64,000 bases of DNA from Pseudomonadota bacterium (GCA_018241265.1 JAFEEF010000008.1:62001-126000); one strand, 5' to 3'. Positions 25,928-35,276 are shown, counted from the stretch's first letter. Made by a program: numbers and translations. Notes: generated from the letters alone by a model not told the origin.

Positions 25928-27735
25928 CAGCCGGCGTCGATCGCGAGCGATGCCGGCACCGCGACCGGCAGGTCGAGGAGGATCTGCGCCATCCCCTTGC
26001 CGAGCGGATCGAAGCGCGGCGATGCCGGACCGCCGCCGGCCAGCGCGCCGTGCAGCATGAAGTTGATGCCGGCGATGCCGGGCAGGTGGTAGCGCTCGAC
26101 CGGGCCGTGCGCGAGGTGCGCGAACCAGCGCCGCACGACCTCGGGCGTCACGCGGTCCCACAGCAACGGCAGCCACTCGGCCCGGCGCGCGACGAGGCCG
26201 ATGTTCGCGATGTCGCCCTTGTCGCCGCTGCGCGCCCAGGCGAGGCGCACCAGCGGTACCTCGACGAGCGGCGTGCCCGGCGGATCGGTCCAGCCCGGCG
26301 GCTCGATGGGCGGCAGCCCGTCGGCCGACCCGCCTGCCGAGGGAATCTCGACCGCGATGCGCTCGCCGCCCAGCGTGACGTGCACCGGCACGCCGCGCTT
26401 GGCCAACAGGAACGAGAACGGCTCGATCAGCGGCGACACCGCCGGCCGTCCACCCCCGGGCATCGTCGTGCCGGGCGACCACGAGGTGCCCGACGGCGCG
26501 ATCTCGCGCGCGAAGATCTCGAGCGCCGGCTTCAGCGGATGATCGACGACGACGCGCAGCATCGCCTCGCGCGTCGCGCTGCCGCGTGCCCGCGCGCCGT
26601 ACAGCGTCTCGGCGCCGAACAGCTCGAGGTGCGCCGCACGGTAGTCCGGCAGCCCGGCGGCGGCGAGCAGGCCGCGCGTGCGCTCGAGGATCGCTGCGCC
26701 GGTACGGCGCGCCTTCGCTGCCGCATCGATGCCGACGATCGCGACCATGCCCGCGCAGCGGTAGCCGTCGAGCCGCGTCGCCGAGACCTTGTAGGTGTCG
26801 GTGGGCGCCCGGCCATGCGCGCCCGACACGCGCACGCGTTCGGCATCGAGCGGCTCGATGCGCACGTCGCGGAAGTCGCAGGTCACGTCGGGCAGCAGGT
26901 AGGCCGACGGATCGCCGATCTCGTACAGCAGTTGCTCGGCGACGCAGGCCCGGTCGATCAGGCCGCCGGTCCCGGGCGGCTTGGTCAGCACGAAGCTGCC
27001 GTCCGCCGTGCACTCGACGATCGGGTAGCCGATGTGCGCCCAGTCGGGCACGCGCTGCCAGTCGGTGTGCAGCCCGCCGGTGGCCTGGCAGCCGCATTCG
27101 ATGATGTGGCCGGCGAGACTTCCTGCGGCCAGCCGGTCGTAGTCGTCGGCAGCCCAGCCGAACGCATGCATCAGCGCGCCCAACGTCACCGCGCTGTCGA
27201 CCGCGCGTCCGGTGATGACGATGTCGGCGCCGGCCGCGAGCGCCCGCGCGATCGGCAGCGCGCCGAGGTAGGCGTTGGCGCTCAGCACGTCGGCCGGCAG
27301 CGGCGCGCCGGTCTCCATCTCGCGCGTGCCGGCGGCGCGCAGCTCGCCCAGGCGCGCGCTGATGTCGTCGCCGTCGACGACCGCGATGCGCGGCTGCAGG
27401 CCCATGCGTTGCGCGAGCGCCTCGAGCGCGGCCGCGCAGCCGTGCGGATGGATGCCGCCGGCATTCGCGATGACCTTGATGCCTTGCCGCATCACGTCGG
27501 GCAGCACCTGCTTCATCGCGCTGTCGACGAAGTCGGTCGCATAGCCGAGCTCGGGTCGCCTGGCGCGCGCCGCGGCGAGGATCGCCATCGTCGTCTCGGC
27601 GAGGTAGTCGAAGACGAGGTAGTCGATGCGGCCGTGCCGTACGAGCTGCGGCGCGCCGACCATGCTGTCGCCCCAGAAGCCCGAGGCGCCGCCGATGCGG
27701 ACCGTGCGCTGGATGGTGCCGGCGGGATCGTTCAA
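25885..27735 (-). CDS. AtuA-like protein (DUF1446) with C-terminal extension
   Basis: No ATG or GTG precedes the conserved N-terminus closely, but TTG at 27735 has GGAGAGCAGG directly upstream and gives 616 residues beginning MNDPAGTIQRTVRIGGASGFWGDS. The first 450 residues match the acyclic terpene utilisation AtuA family (DYLVFDYLAETTMAIL, VIANAGGIHPHGC, GADIVITGRAVDSAVTLG, ECGCQATGG). The last 130 (VPLVRLAWARSGDKGDIANIGLVARR) match the extra domain found in longer AtuA-like proteins. AtuA is required for citronellol/geraniol catabolism in Pseudomonas, with unknown chemistry. The gene converges on the carboxylase genes and is divergent from tesB. Confidence 0.8.
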   Translation of the reverse strand: MNDPAGTIQRTVRIGGASGFWGDSMVGAPQLVRHGRIDYLVFDYLAETTMAILAAARARRPELGYATDFVDSAMKQVLPDVMRQGIKVIANAGGIHPHGCAAALEALAQRMGLQPRIAVVDGDDISARLGELRAAGTREMETGAPLPADVLSANAYLGALPIARALAAGADIVITGRAVDSAVTLGALMHAFGWAADDYDRLAAGSLAGHIIECGCQATGGLHTDWQRVPDWAHIGYPIVECTADGSFVLTKPPGTGGLIDRACVAEQLLYEIGDPSAYLLPDVTCDFRDVRIEPLDAERVRVSGAHGRAPTDTYKVSATRLDGYRCAGMVAIVGIDAAAKARRTGAAILERTRGLLAAAGLPDYRAAHLELFGAETLYGARARGSATREAMLRVVVDHPLKPALEIFAREIAPSGTSWSPGTTMPGGGRPAVSPLIEPFSFLLAKRGVPVHVTLGGERIAVEIPSAGGSADGLPPIEPPGWTDPPGTPLVEVPLVRLAWARSGDKGDIANIGLVARRAEWLPLLWDRVTPEVVRRWFAHLAHGPVERYHLPGIAGINFMLHGALAGGGPASPRFDPLGKGMAQILLDLPVAVPASLAIDAGCQSPSSITTRPAAT

Positions 27736-27862
27736 CCTGCTCTCCGTGACTCGTGCGTGCAGCGTCGAGCTTAGCGCGCGGCGATCGGCATGAGGCACAC
27801 TCGCCGGTGGTCGACCAGGAGGAGGGCATCGCGATGCAGCGCTCGTACGTTCCGGCAGCGCC

Positions 27863-28726
27863 ATGAAGCCGCGCGTCGCCGAACTGGTCTCGCTGTTGCG
27901 GCTCGAGCGGCTCGAGCGCAATCTCTTTCGCGGCATCAGCGGCGAGGTCGGCAGCCGCGCCGTGTTCGGCGGCCAGGTGCTCGGCCAGGCGGTGATGGCG
28001 GCGGGCGCGACGGTGGACGAAGGCCGCGCGCTGCATTCGCTGCACGCCTACTTCCTGCGTCCCGGCGACAAGCGCGCGCCCATCGTCTACGACGTCGATC
28101 GCATCCGCGACGGCGGCAGCTTCACGACGCGGCGCGTCGTCGCGATCCAGCATGGCGAGGCGATCTTCAACTTCGCCGCGTCGTTCCATGCGCAGGAGCC
28201 CGGTCCCGAGCATGCGGCGACGATGCCCGCGGTGCCGCCGCCGGACGCGCTGCCCGATCTCGCGCAGCTCAGGCGCCTCAGGCCGAACCACGAGGCCGAG
28301 ACTATCCGCGTGCCGCTGTACGACGACATGGCGATCGAGATCCGCCCGGTGCAGGTCTTCGATCCGTTCCATCCCGATCCGCACGAACCGAAGGCGGCGT
28401 GGTGGATGCGCGTCGCCGACCGGCTGCCCGACGATCCGCTGCTGCACCAGGCGCTGCTCGCCTATGCGTCCGACTTCGGCTTCGTGCGCACCGCGATGCT
28501 GCCGCACGCCCTGACGTTCTACCAGCCGCAGGTGCAGTGCGTGAGCCTGGACCATGCGATGTGGTTCCACGCGCCGGTCCGCTTCGACGAATGGGTGCTG
28601 CACGACACCGACTCGCCGGTCGCGCGTGCCGGTCGAGGACTCGTGCGGGGCAGTCTCTACGCGGCCGACGGGCGCATCGTCGCGTCGACCGCGCAGGAAG
28701 GGCTGATCCGGCTGCGCCGGCCGTGA
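27863..28726 (+). CDS. tesB: Acyl-CoA thioesterase II (TesB-like)
   Basis: A 287-residue double-hotdog thioesterase. Typical TesB stretches are LERNLFRGISGEVGSRAVFGGQVLGQA near the N-terminus, HSLHAYFLRPGD, FTTRRVVAIQHGEAIFNFAASFH and, in the second hotdog, SLDHAMWFHAPVRFDEW, where the conserved Asp-His pair sits, followed by GRGLVRGSLYAADG. It hydrolyses medium/long acyl-CoA in the cytoplasm. It shares a 127-base divergent region with the AtuA-like gene and could drain acyl-CoA intermediates of that pathway. Its end abuts the QuiC-like gene tail to tail. Confidence 0.92.
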   Translation: MKPRVAELVSLLRLERLERNLFRGISGEVGSRAVFGGQVLGQAVMAAGATVDEGRALHSLHAYFLRPGDKRAPIVYDVDRIRDGGSFTTRRVVAIQHGEAIFNFAASFHAQEPGPEHAATMPAVPPPDALPDLAQLRRLRPNHEAETIRVPLYDDMAIEIRPVQVFDPFHPDPHEPKAAWWMRVADRLPDDPLLHQALLAYASDFGFVRTAMLPHALTFYQPQVQCVSLDHAMWFHAPVRFDEWVLHDTDSPVARAGRGLVRGSLYAADGRIVASTAQEGLIRLRRP

Positions 28727-30634
28727 TCAGCCGCGCCGGGCTTCGGCGGCCATGCGCGCCGGCGCGTTGAGCGCGCCGTACGCGTCGTAGCCGCCGACCC
28801 GCTGCACGATCTCGAAGAAGAAGCGATCCGCGTAGCTCTCGGTATAGACGTGCAGGTAGTCGCCCGCGGCGCTGCGGTCGAACATCACGCCTTGCCCGCG
28901 CAGTCGCTCGAGCAGCTCGGGCGCCAGCTCGATGCGTGAGGCCAGGTCGTCGTAGTAGTTCGGCGAGACCGGCACGAACGCCACGCCGTCGGCGCGCAAC
29001 CGCGCCACCGTTGCGAAGATGTCGTTGCTCGCGAAGGCCACGTGGTGCACCGCGACGCCGCTGCTCGATGCCAGCGTGCGTGCGGTGCGCGTGCGCCGGC
29101 TCAGCGACACGTTCAGCACGAAGCGCACGCTGCGCTCGGCATTCGCGACGCCGGTACTGCGGATCAGGCCGAACGGATCGGCCAGCTCCAGGCTGTCGCC
29201 GACTTCGAGGCCGAGCACGGCGCGGCAGAACAGCACCCAGCTGTCGAGCCGATCGGCGGCCATGCCGAGCGCGGCATGGTCGATCGAGACGAGGCCGGCA
29301 TCGGCGGCGGAGGCCGACGCAGCTTCGGCGACGAAGTCGGTCTCGTCGAAGCGCGCCGCGCCGGCGCCGCTCGGCACGAACTGGATCACGAGCCCGCCCG
29401 GCGCGACGATCGCCGGCATCGTCAGCTCGTGCTGGCCGAGCGGCGCATCGCGGCGTATCGACAGCAGCGCGGTGGCGCGCGCCGCGGCGCGCTGCGGCTC
29501 CGGCGTGCCGATGCCTATCGTGCAGACCGACGGGCCATGCGCATCGAACTGCGCGCGCGCCTGCGAATCGGGCTGCGCGTTGACGACGAGCCGGATCGCG
29601 CCTTGCGCATAGAGCGTGACCTGCTTGCTGCGATGCCGGCCGGCGCGCCGGAAGCCGAGCCGTTCGAGCAGTGGTCCGAGCGTGTCGGCCTGGGCCGGAT
29701 CGACCGCGAACTCGATGAACGAGAGGCCGGCCAGCGGCGGCGGCGCCGGCGGATCGAACAGTGCGGTGCGTCCGGCCGCACGGCGCGCTGCATCGTCGCC
29801 TTGCGCGGCTGCGGCCTGCAGGCGCGCGCGCCCACGGCTTTCGAGGTAGAGCAGCGAGCGCATCGCATCGGTTGCGGTGCGCCGGTTCGGCGTCTCGCGA
29901 AAGATGTCGTTGAAGATCTCGAGCGACAGCGGCCCGCCGTAGCCCGACCGCAGCACCGGTTCGAAGAAGCCGTCGAGATCGAACTGGCCCTGGCCCGGAA
30001 ACACGCGGTAGTGGCGTGCCCATTGCAGCACGTCCATCGCGAGCAGCGGCGCATCGGCCATCTGCAGGAAGAAGATGCGGTCGCCCGGAATGTCGGCGAT
30101 GCCGCTCGGATCGTCGCGCAGCGACAGCGTGTGAAAGCTGTCGAGGATCAGGCCGAGGTGCGGATGGTCGGCCCGCTGCACGATGTCCCAGGCCTGCCGG
30201 TAGCGGTTGACGTGGCGGCCCCAGGCGAGCGCCTCGAAGCCGATCCGAAGGTTGCGGCGCGCCGCGCGCTCGGCGAGCTCGCGGAGCTGTGCCGCCGCGC
30301 GGGCCGGATCGGCGAGCGAAGCCGGCGACGTGTTCGAGCACACCAGCACGAGGCGCGCGCCGAGCGCCTCCATCAGGTCGAACTTGCGTTCGGCGCGCTC
30401 GAGACTGCGCCGGTGCAGTTCGTCGGGCATGCCTTCGAAGTCGCGGAACGGCTGGTAGAGGTCGAGCGCGAGGCCGAAGTCGGCCAGCATGCGGCGCAGG
30501 TCGGCGGGCGAGCCGGCGTCGTGGACGAAGTCGTTCTCGAACAGCTCGATGCCGTCGAAGCGCGCTGCCGCGATGGCCTCGAGCTTCTGCGGCAAGGTGC
30601 CGCTCAGCGATACGGTGGCGATCGATCGATGCAT
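28727..30634 (-). CDS. quiC: 3-Dehydroshikimate dehydratase fused to an HPPD-like domain
   Basis: The 635-residue protein is a two-part fusion. Residues 1-275 form a TIM barrel of the sugar-phosphate isomerase/AP endonuclease type with metal-ligand motifs GFEALAWG, LILDSFHTL, FFLQMADAP and LSLEIFND. Residues 290-620 contain two vicinal-oxygen-chelate modules like 4-hydroxyphenylpyruvate dioxygenase (SIDHAALGM, VHHVAFASNDIF, and YTESYADRFFFEIVQRVGGYDAYG at the end). The length and order match the bifunctional QuiC1-type dehydratases of pseudomonads, which convert 3-dehydroshikimate to protocatechuate. It lies 10 bases after the AroE-like gene in one leftward unit opposite a shikimate-type permease. 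Confidence 0.88.
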   Translation of the reverse strand: MHRSIATVSLSGTLPQKLEAIAAARFDGIELFENDFVHDAGSPADLRRMLADFGLALDLYQPFRDFEGMPDELHRRSLERAERKFDLMEALGARLVLVCSNTSPASLADPARAAAQLRELAERAARRNLRIGFEALAWGRHVNRYRQAWDIVQRADHPHLGLILDSFHTLSLRDDPSGIADIPGDRIFFLQMADAPLLAMDVLQWARHYRVFPGQGQFDLDGFFEPVLRSGYGGPLSLEIFNDIFRETPNRRTATDAMRSLLYLESRGRARLQAAAAQGDDAARRAAGRTALFDPPAPPPLAGLSFIEFAVDPAQADTLGPLLERLGFRRAGRHRSKQVTLYAQGAIRLVVNAQPDSQARAQFDAHGPSVCTIGIGTPEPQRAAARATALLSIRRDAPLGQHELTMPAIVAPGGLVIQFVPSGAGAARFDETDFVAEAASASAADAGLVSIDHAALGMAADRLDSWVLFCRAVLGLEVGDSLELADPFGLIRSTGVANAERSVRFVLNVSLSRRTRTARTLASSSGVAVHHVAFASNDIFATVARLRADGVAFVPVSPNYYDDLASRIELAPELLERLRGQGVMFDRSAAGDYLHVYTESYADRFFFEIVQRVGGYDAYGALNAPARMAAEARRG

Positions 30635-30644
30635 GGCGGACTTC

Positions 30645-31478
30645 TTAGTAGGTGATCTGCGCGACCGTGCGCAGCTCGTCCGGCGTCGCGCTGCCGAAGC
30701 CGAAGAACTCGAGATAGGCCGGGATCATCTCGAACAGCATGTCGGTGCCGACGAGACAGGGGCAGCCCTTGGCTGCGGCCGCGGTGAGGAACGGCGTCAT
30801 CGCCTGCTTCATCACGACCTCGCCGACGAAGGTGCCGGGCGCGATGCGGGCGACGTCGAACGGCAGCGGGTCGCCGTCCTTCATGCCGAGCGGCGTGGCG
30901 TTGACGACCAGCTCGTAGCCGGCCGGATCGTTCGAACCGGTGCGGACCGTGAGCTGCGGATAGTGCTCGCGCAGCCGCCCGGCGAGCGCGTCGGCGACCT
31001 GGGCGTGGTAGTCGTAGAGCGCGAGCTCCGCCGGACCGGCGGCGGCCAGCGACGCCGCGATCGCCGAGCCGACGCCGCCGCTGCCGGATACCAGCACGCG
31101 CTTGCCGGCGATACGGAAGCCCTTGCGCTCGACGCCGCGCACGAAGCCGGCGCCGTCGAACTGGTCGCCGAGCAGGCTGCCGTCGGGCCGCACCAGCACC
31201 GCATTGCTGGCGCCGGCGATCAGCCCGGTGGGCGTGACCTCGTCGACGAGCGAATTGGTCACGACCTTGTGCGGCATCGTGATCAGCGCGCCGCGCAGGT
31301 TGGTGAAGCGGAAGATCGCGCGGAACGCGGCCGCATAGTCGTCCGCCTTCACGCCCATCGGGACCACGACCGCGTCGATGCCCTTGTGCTCGAACCAGGG
31401 GTTGTAGATCATCGGCGACTTGAACGTCGTCGTCGGGTAGCCGATGTGGGCGATGAGCAGGGTGTTGCCGGTGATCAT
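30645..31478 (-). CDS. Shikimate/quinate dehydrogenase-like protein (AroE family)
   Basis: A 277-residue AroE-fold protein: substrate-binding domain (1-115) with ITMPHK (catalytic Lys71) and an NAD(P) domain with GSGGVGSA (132-139). The usual NTDGxGF motif is altered to QFDGAGF; the catalytic Asp108 remains while the Asn and Thr are replaced, which marks it as an AroE paralogue for catabolism rather than the biosynthetic enzyme. With the downstream dehydroshikimate dehydratase and the divergent permease it probably oxidises shikimate or quinate toward protocatechuate. No AroD-type dehydroquinase is present in the window. Confidence 0.86.
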   Translation of the reverse strand: MITGNTLLIAHIGYPTTTFKSPMIYNPWFEHKGIDAVVVPMGVKADDYAAAFRAIFRFTNLRGALITMPHKVVTNSLVDEVTPTGLIAGASNAVLVRPDGSLLGDQFDGAGFVRGVERKGFRIAGKRVLVSGSGGVGSAIAASLAAAGPAELALYDYHAQVADALAGRLREHYPQLTVRTGSNDPAGYELVVNATPLGMKDGDPLPFDVARIAPGTFVGEVVMKQAMTPFLTAAAAKGCPCLVGTDMLFEMIPAYLEFFGFGSATPDELRTVAQITY

Positions 31479-31658
31479 GAGGCTCTCCTGAGGCTTCCGC
31501 GCGCGCGCAGCGGGTCCGAGGCGCGTACGCTACTCCACCGCGCGGCGTGGCGCTTGCCGCCGTCAGGCGCCGTCAGGGATAGTACCGGCGCCGTGCGCGC
31601 GGCATCGCTTCAAGATCGCCGCTCGTCGCGCCGTCGCGATGGAGTCTCGGGAGACGCC

Positions 31659-33056
31659 ATGGCCACCGATCAGGAACCCCATGCGAAGCACCAGACCAGG
31701 AAGGCCACCGCCAGCGGCTGGATCGGCTCGGCGCTGGAGTACTACGACTTCTTCATCTACGCGACCGCCGCGTCGCTGATCTTCCCGCAGGTCTTCTTTC
31801 CGAAGAGCGATCCGAAGGTCGCGATCATCGCGTCGCTCGCGACGTATGGCGTCGGCTATGTCGCGCGGCCGATCGGCGCCTTCGTGCTCGGCCACTGGGG
31901 CGACACGCACGGCCGCAAGAACGTGCTGATCACCTGCATGTTCCTGATGGGTTTCTCGACGATGGCGGTCGGCATCCTGCCGACCTACGAGCAGGTCGGC
32001 CTGCTCGCGCCGGCGCTGCTCGTGATCCTGCGGTTGATCCAGGGCTTCGCGGTGGCGGGCGAGATCTCGGGCGCCAGCTCGATGATCCTCGAGCATGCGC
32101 CGTTCGGCAGGCGCGGCTACTACTCGAGCTACACCTTGCAGGGCGTACAGGCCGGGCAGATCCTTGCGGCCGCGGTGTTCCTGCCGCTCGCCCACTACAT
32201 GCCGGCCGATGCCTTCAACGCCTGGGGCTGGCGCGTGCCGTTCCTGCTCAGCTTCGTCGTCGTCATCGTGGGCTACGTCATCCGACGCGAGGTCGACGAG
32301 ACGCCGGCGTTCACCGAGGAAGGCTCCGGCGGCAAGGTGCCGAAGGCGCCGGTCGTCGCGGCGATCACCGAGAGCTGGCCCGACATGCTGCGCGTCGTCT
32401 GCTGCGCGCTGATGAACGTGATCCCGGTCGTCACGACGATCTTCGGCGCGGCCTATGCGGTGCAGCCGGGCTACGGCATCGGCTTCGAGAAGGACGTGTA
32501 CCTGTGGATACCGGTCGTCGGCAACATCGTCGCGGTGCTGGTGATTCCGTACGTCGGCAACCTGTCCGACCGCATCGGCCGGCGCCCGCCGATCATCTTC
32601 GGCGCGCTCGCGTCGGGGCTGCTGTCGTTCGGCTACCTCTATGCGATCAGCATCCACAACGTGCCGCTCGCGTTCGCGATGTCGCTCTTGATGTGGGGCG
32701 TGGTCTACCAGGGCTACAACGCGGTGTTCCCGAGCTTCTATCCCGAGCTGTTCCCGACCCGCACGCGCGTGTCCGGCATGGCGATCTCCCAGAACCTCGG
32801 CACCTTGGTGACGGCGCTGCTGCCGGCGCTTTTCGTCGCGGTCGCGCCGCCGGGCGCCACCAACATTCCGATGACGATAGGCAGCCTCACGCTGGCCATC
32901 TGCGCGATCGCGGCGATCGCCGCATGGTCGGCGCGCGAGACCTACCGCGTGCACATGAACGACCTCGGCGACAAGGCCGCCGCGCCGGTGCCGGCGGGCG
33001 AATACGAGCGGCTGCGCGCCGAGTCGCTGGCCGGCGCGCGCATGGGTCACGCCTGA
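31659..33056 (+). CDS. MFS transporter, metabolite:H+ symporter family (ShiA-like)
   Basis: ATG 31659 follows GGGAGACGCC and gives 465 residues. The N-terminus (ASGWIGSALEYYDFFIYATAASLIFPQVFF) and HWGDTHGRKNVL identify the MHS branch that includes ShiA (shikimate), KgtP and ProP; 12 helices are present, with a second GNLSDRIGRRPPI motif. Divergent placement opposite the AroE-like and QuiC-like genes, with a 180-base shared promoter region containing a tandem CGCCGTCAGG repeat (31559-31577), supports uptake of shikimate or quinate. Confidence 0.88.
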   Translation: MATDQEPHAKHQTRKATASGWIGSALEYYDFFIYATAASLIFPQVFFPKSDPKVAIIASLATYGVGYVARPIGAFVLGHWGDTHGRKNVLITCMFLMGFSTMAVGILPTYEQVGLLAPALLVILRLIQGFAVAGEISGASSMILEHAPFGRRGYYSSYTLQGVQAGQILAAAVFLPLAHYMPADAFNAWGWRVPFLLSFVVVIVGYVIRREVDETPAFTEEGSGGKVPKAPVVAAITESWPDMLRVVCCALMNVIPVVTTIFGAAYAVQPGYGIGFEKDVYLWIPVVGNIVAVLVIPYVGNLSDRIGRRPPIIFGALASGLLSFGYLYAISIHNVPLAFAMSLLMWGVVYQGYNAVFPSFYPELFPTRTRVSGMAISQNLGTLVTALLPALFVAVAPPGATNIPMTIGSLTLAICAIAAIAAWSARETYRVHMNDLGDKAAAPVPAGEYERLRAESLAGARMGHA

Positions 33057-33098
33057 CCGGACGATCGCGCCGCTCGGACGCCCTCCCGGCCTGTCGGA

Positions 33099-35276
33099 TC
33101 AGAAAGTCATCGCCATCGACACCGCGCGCGGCGAGATCGAGATGTGCACGTTCGACGTCCGCGGGTCGAGACCGCTGCGCTTGTAGGCCCAGTCGCCCAG
33201 GCTGTAGCCGAGCGCGGCGCCGGCGACGGTGTCCGACAGCCAGTGATCGCGGCTCATGACGCGACCCGCGCTCGTCAGCGCAGCCAACCCGTAGAGCCAA
33301 GGTGCGTCGTATTGCTCGGCATACGGCGTCACGAGGGCCCAGGCGACGGTGCCGTGCGCCGACGGAAAGGAGGCGCTCCGGCGAGGCCCTTGGCCGAAGC
33401 TCGCCGTGCCTAGACCTTGGGTCGGCGCTGCACGGTCGATCGCGATCTTCGCGATCTCGGCTGCTGCGAGGCCGGCAACGCCGCTGAGCACCGAGGCGTA
33501 GGCCAGCTCGCCGCCGTCGGTTCCGCGCTGGGCGAGCCACGACACGCCGGCCAATCCGAGACCTGCGACCGGAAGGATCTGTCCCATGGCCTTCAGCCCG
33601 CGCGCGGCGGGATAGCCTGCGTGGTCGCGGGCATAGTCGTCGAGCGGACGATCGAGCAGCGCCGACGCGGCGGTCAGGCCGGCGCCGATCAGCAGCGGCC
33701 GCCATACCGGGTTGTCGGTCACGGACAAGCCCTTCCCGAGTCCCGCCGACGCCACCGTGAACGGTCCATCCAGGCTGGTCTGCAGACTCAGGGCCACGCG
33801 CGCGTCGTCGAGCCCGCCATGGGCGGTGCGGATGTAGGACTCGTCGATCTCCGGAGCGATGGTGACGGAGCCCCAGTGCAAGGTCGTCCTCAGGCTGGCA
33901 CCGAGCAGCCGGCCCGACGTATCGGGGTCGCCGGTCACCGGCGTGTACGAGCCGATGCGCGAGCCGATGCGGCCCGCATGCAGACGCAACGACGTCTCGC
34001 TCGCGGCATCGAGCCAGCCCAAGGTCACGATGCGCGAATCGGGCCCTGCCGATGCGCCCATCCAGCGTCCGCCATCGGTGTAGCCCTCGGGGTAAGCGTG
34101 GTTCCGGTAGGCGCACGGCTTCATGAACGGCCGGCCGATGGGCGAGCGGCAACCGGTTTCCGAATACTCCGCGAAGTAGCGGTAGCGACCGTCGTCGGAC
34201 CAGCCCTCGATGCCGTACAGCCCGAGGAAGTGCGACGGGAACAGGCCCGCCTGGTCTTCGCCGATCAGTTGCGCATAGGCGGCGCAGCGGAGGCCGCCGT
34301 AGCAGCCCAGCCGGACGTCGTAGCCCGCCATCTCGTTGGCCGGGTCGTTGCCGTCTGCTGCCGGTGTCGAGGGATTCAGGCCGACGCCGGTCAGCATGTG
34401 GAGAAAGCTGCTCGCCGTCTGCGTCCGGCCGCGGCCTCCCCATTGCGCCGTGCGTGTCAGGCCGATTTCGAGCTGCCGCCATGGCCGCAGCGTGAGGCGC
34501 TGGCCGACGATGTAGGGATGGGGCGGATCCGACGAGTCTTCGGTCTGCGCCACGAAGAACTCGAAGTTCCACGGGCCCAGCCATGCGAGCCAGGGCGACT
34601 CCGAACGCGATGCCGAAGCGCGTTGCAGTCCGATGCCGTTGAACGGCGGTGCGTTGTTGCCCAGCACGAGGCTGCTCTCCCACCCAGGGCTCCACCAGCT
34701 GCGGTGCGACCAGGCCTGCAGCTGGATGCCGGCGGCCTCGATCGCCACGGCGCTGTCGTCGAGCCGAAACTGGGACCTGCCGTCGACGCTCCCGCGCGGA
34801 TCCAGCCTTGCGCCCAGTTGCAGAGCGACCGGGCCTGCGTCGAGTTCGGGCGTCCGCGCCATGAGCGAACTCCCGGGCGTCGCGTCATCGCCGAACCCTG
34901 CGAGGAATGCCTGCTTGCTGCCGATGCGCAGCGATGCGCTGGAGCGCCCGACGGCTTCGAGTTCGCGCAGAACCCGGACGCGTGCCGCGTCGAGGGCCAT
35001 CGGCAGCGCAGCCGGCAGTGCGTCGATCGCATGCAGCACCGCTGCGCGGGGCAACGGCCATTGCGTCATGGTCAGGTCGAGGCCGGCCTCGTCGACGAGC
35101 AGTTCGATGTCGTGGCGCGCGATGACACTCGGCATCCACGGGGCCGATGGCTCGGCCCACGTCGCCTGGGCACCGGCCAGGCAGCCGGCCATCAGAACTC
35201 GCGACGCCAGCCGTCCAACAGACGAACTGAGCGAGTCGCCGCAGCGGCGCTCCCGTACAGAATGCAACGTGCTCAC
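33099..35276 (-). CDS. Wzi-like outer-membrane barrel fused to a PAP2 phosphatase domain
   Basis: The 725-residue protein has an N-terminal signal (LASRVLMAGCLAGAQATWA), then about 470 residues resembling capsule-assembly Wzi proteins: beta-strand-rich with SHRSWWSPGWESSLVLGNN, TRTAQWGGRGR and repeated aromatic ends. From about residue 560 a PAP2 domain follows. It has FPSAHGTVAWAL (PSxH motif) and RVMSRDHWLSDTVAG (R-x5-H-x3-D), which hold the catalytic His residues, but the first motif reads KIAIDRAAP where KxxxxRPRP is usual. The fusion would put a lipid-phosphatase-like domain in the outer envelope, perhaps acting on undecaprenyl or lipid A phosphates. Activity is uncertain because of the altered motif. 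Confidence 0.8.
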   Translation of the reverse strand: MSTLHSVRERRCGDSLSSSVGRLASRVLMAGCLAGAQATWAEPSAPWMPSVIARHDIELLVDEAGLDLTMTQWPLPRAAVLHAIDALPAALPMALDAARVRVLRELEAVGRSSASLRIGSKQAFLAGFGDDATPGSSLMARTPELDAGPVALQLGARLDPRGSVDGRSQFRLDDSAVAIEAAGIQLQAWSHRSWWSPGWESSLVLGNNAPPFNGIGLQRASASRSESPWLAWLGPWNFEFFVAQTEDSSDPPHPYIVGQRLTLRPWRQLEIGLTRTAQWGGRGRTQTASSFLHMLTGVGLNPSTPAADGNDPANEMAGYDVRLGCYGGLRCAAYAQLIGEDQAGLFPSHFLGLYGIEGWSDDGRYRYFAEYSETGCRSPIGRPFMKPCAYRNHAYPEGYTDGGRWMGASAGPDSRIVTLGWLDAASETSLRLHAGRIGSRIGSYTPVTGDPDTSGRLLGASLRTTLHWGSVTIAPEIDESYIRTAHGGLDDARVALSLQTSLDGPFTVASAGLGKGLSVTDNPVWRPLLIGAGLTAASALLDRPLDDYARDHAGYPAARGLKAMGQILPVAGLGLAGVSWLAQRGTDGGELAYASVLSGVAGLAAAEIAKIAIDRAAPTQGLGTASFGQGPRRSASFPSAHGTVAWALVTPYAEQYDAPWLYGLAALTSAGRVMSRDHWLSDTVAGAALGYSLGDWAYKRSGLDPRTSNVHISISPRAVSMAMTF

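Noticed and set aside
23627..28603. Very long (1658-residue) minus-strand frame spanning the carboxylase, AtuA-like and thioesterase genes
   Set aside because: It is open only because of GC codon bias; the composition is Arg/Ala-heavy with no family similarity, and well-supported genes occupy other frames.
31479..31658. Tandem CGCCGTCAGG repeat as a definite operator
   Set aside because: Two copies of a GC-rich 10-mer in GC-rich DNA may be chance; noted with the permease entry but not called as a site.
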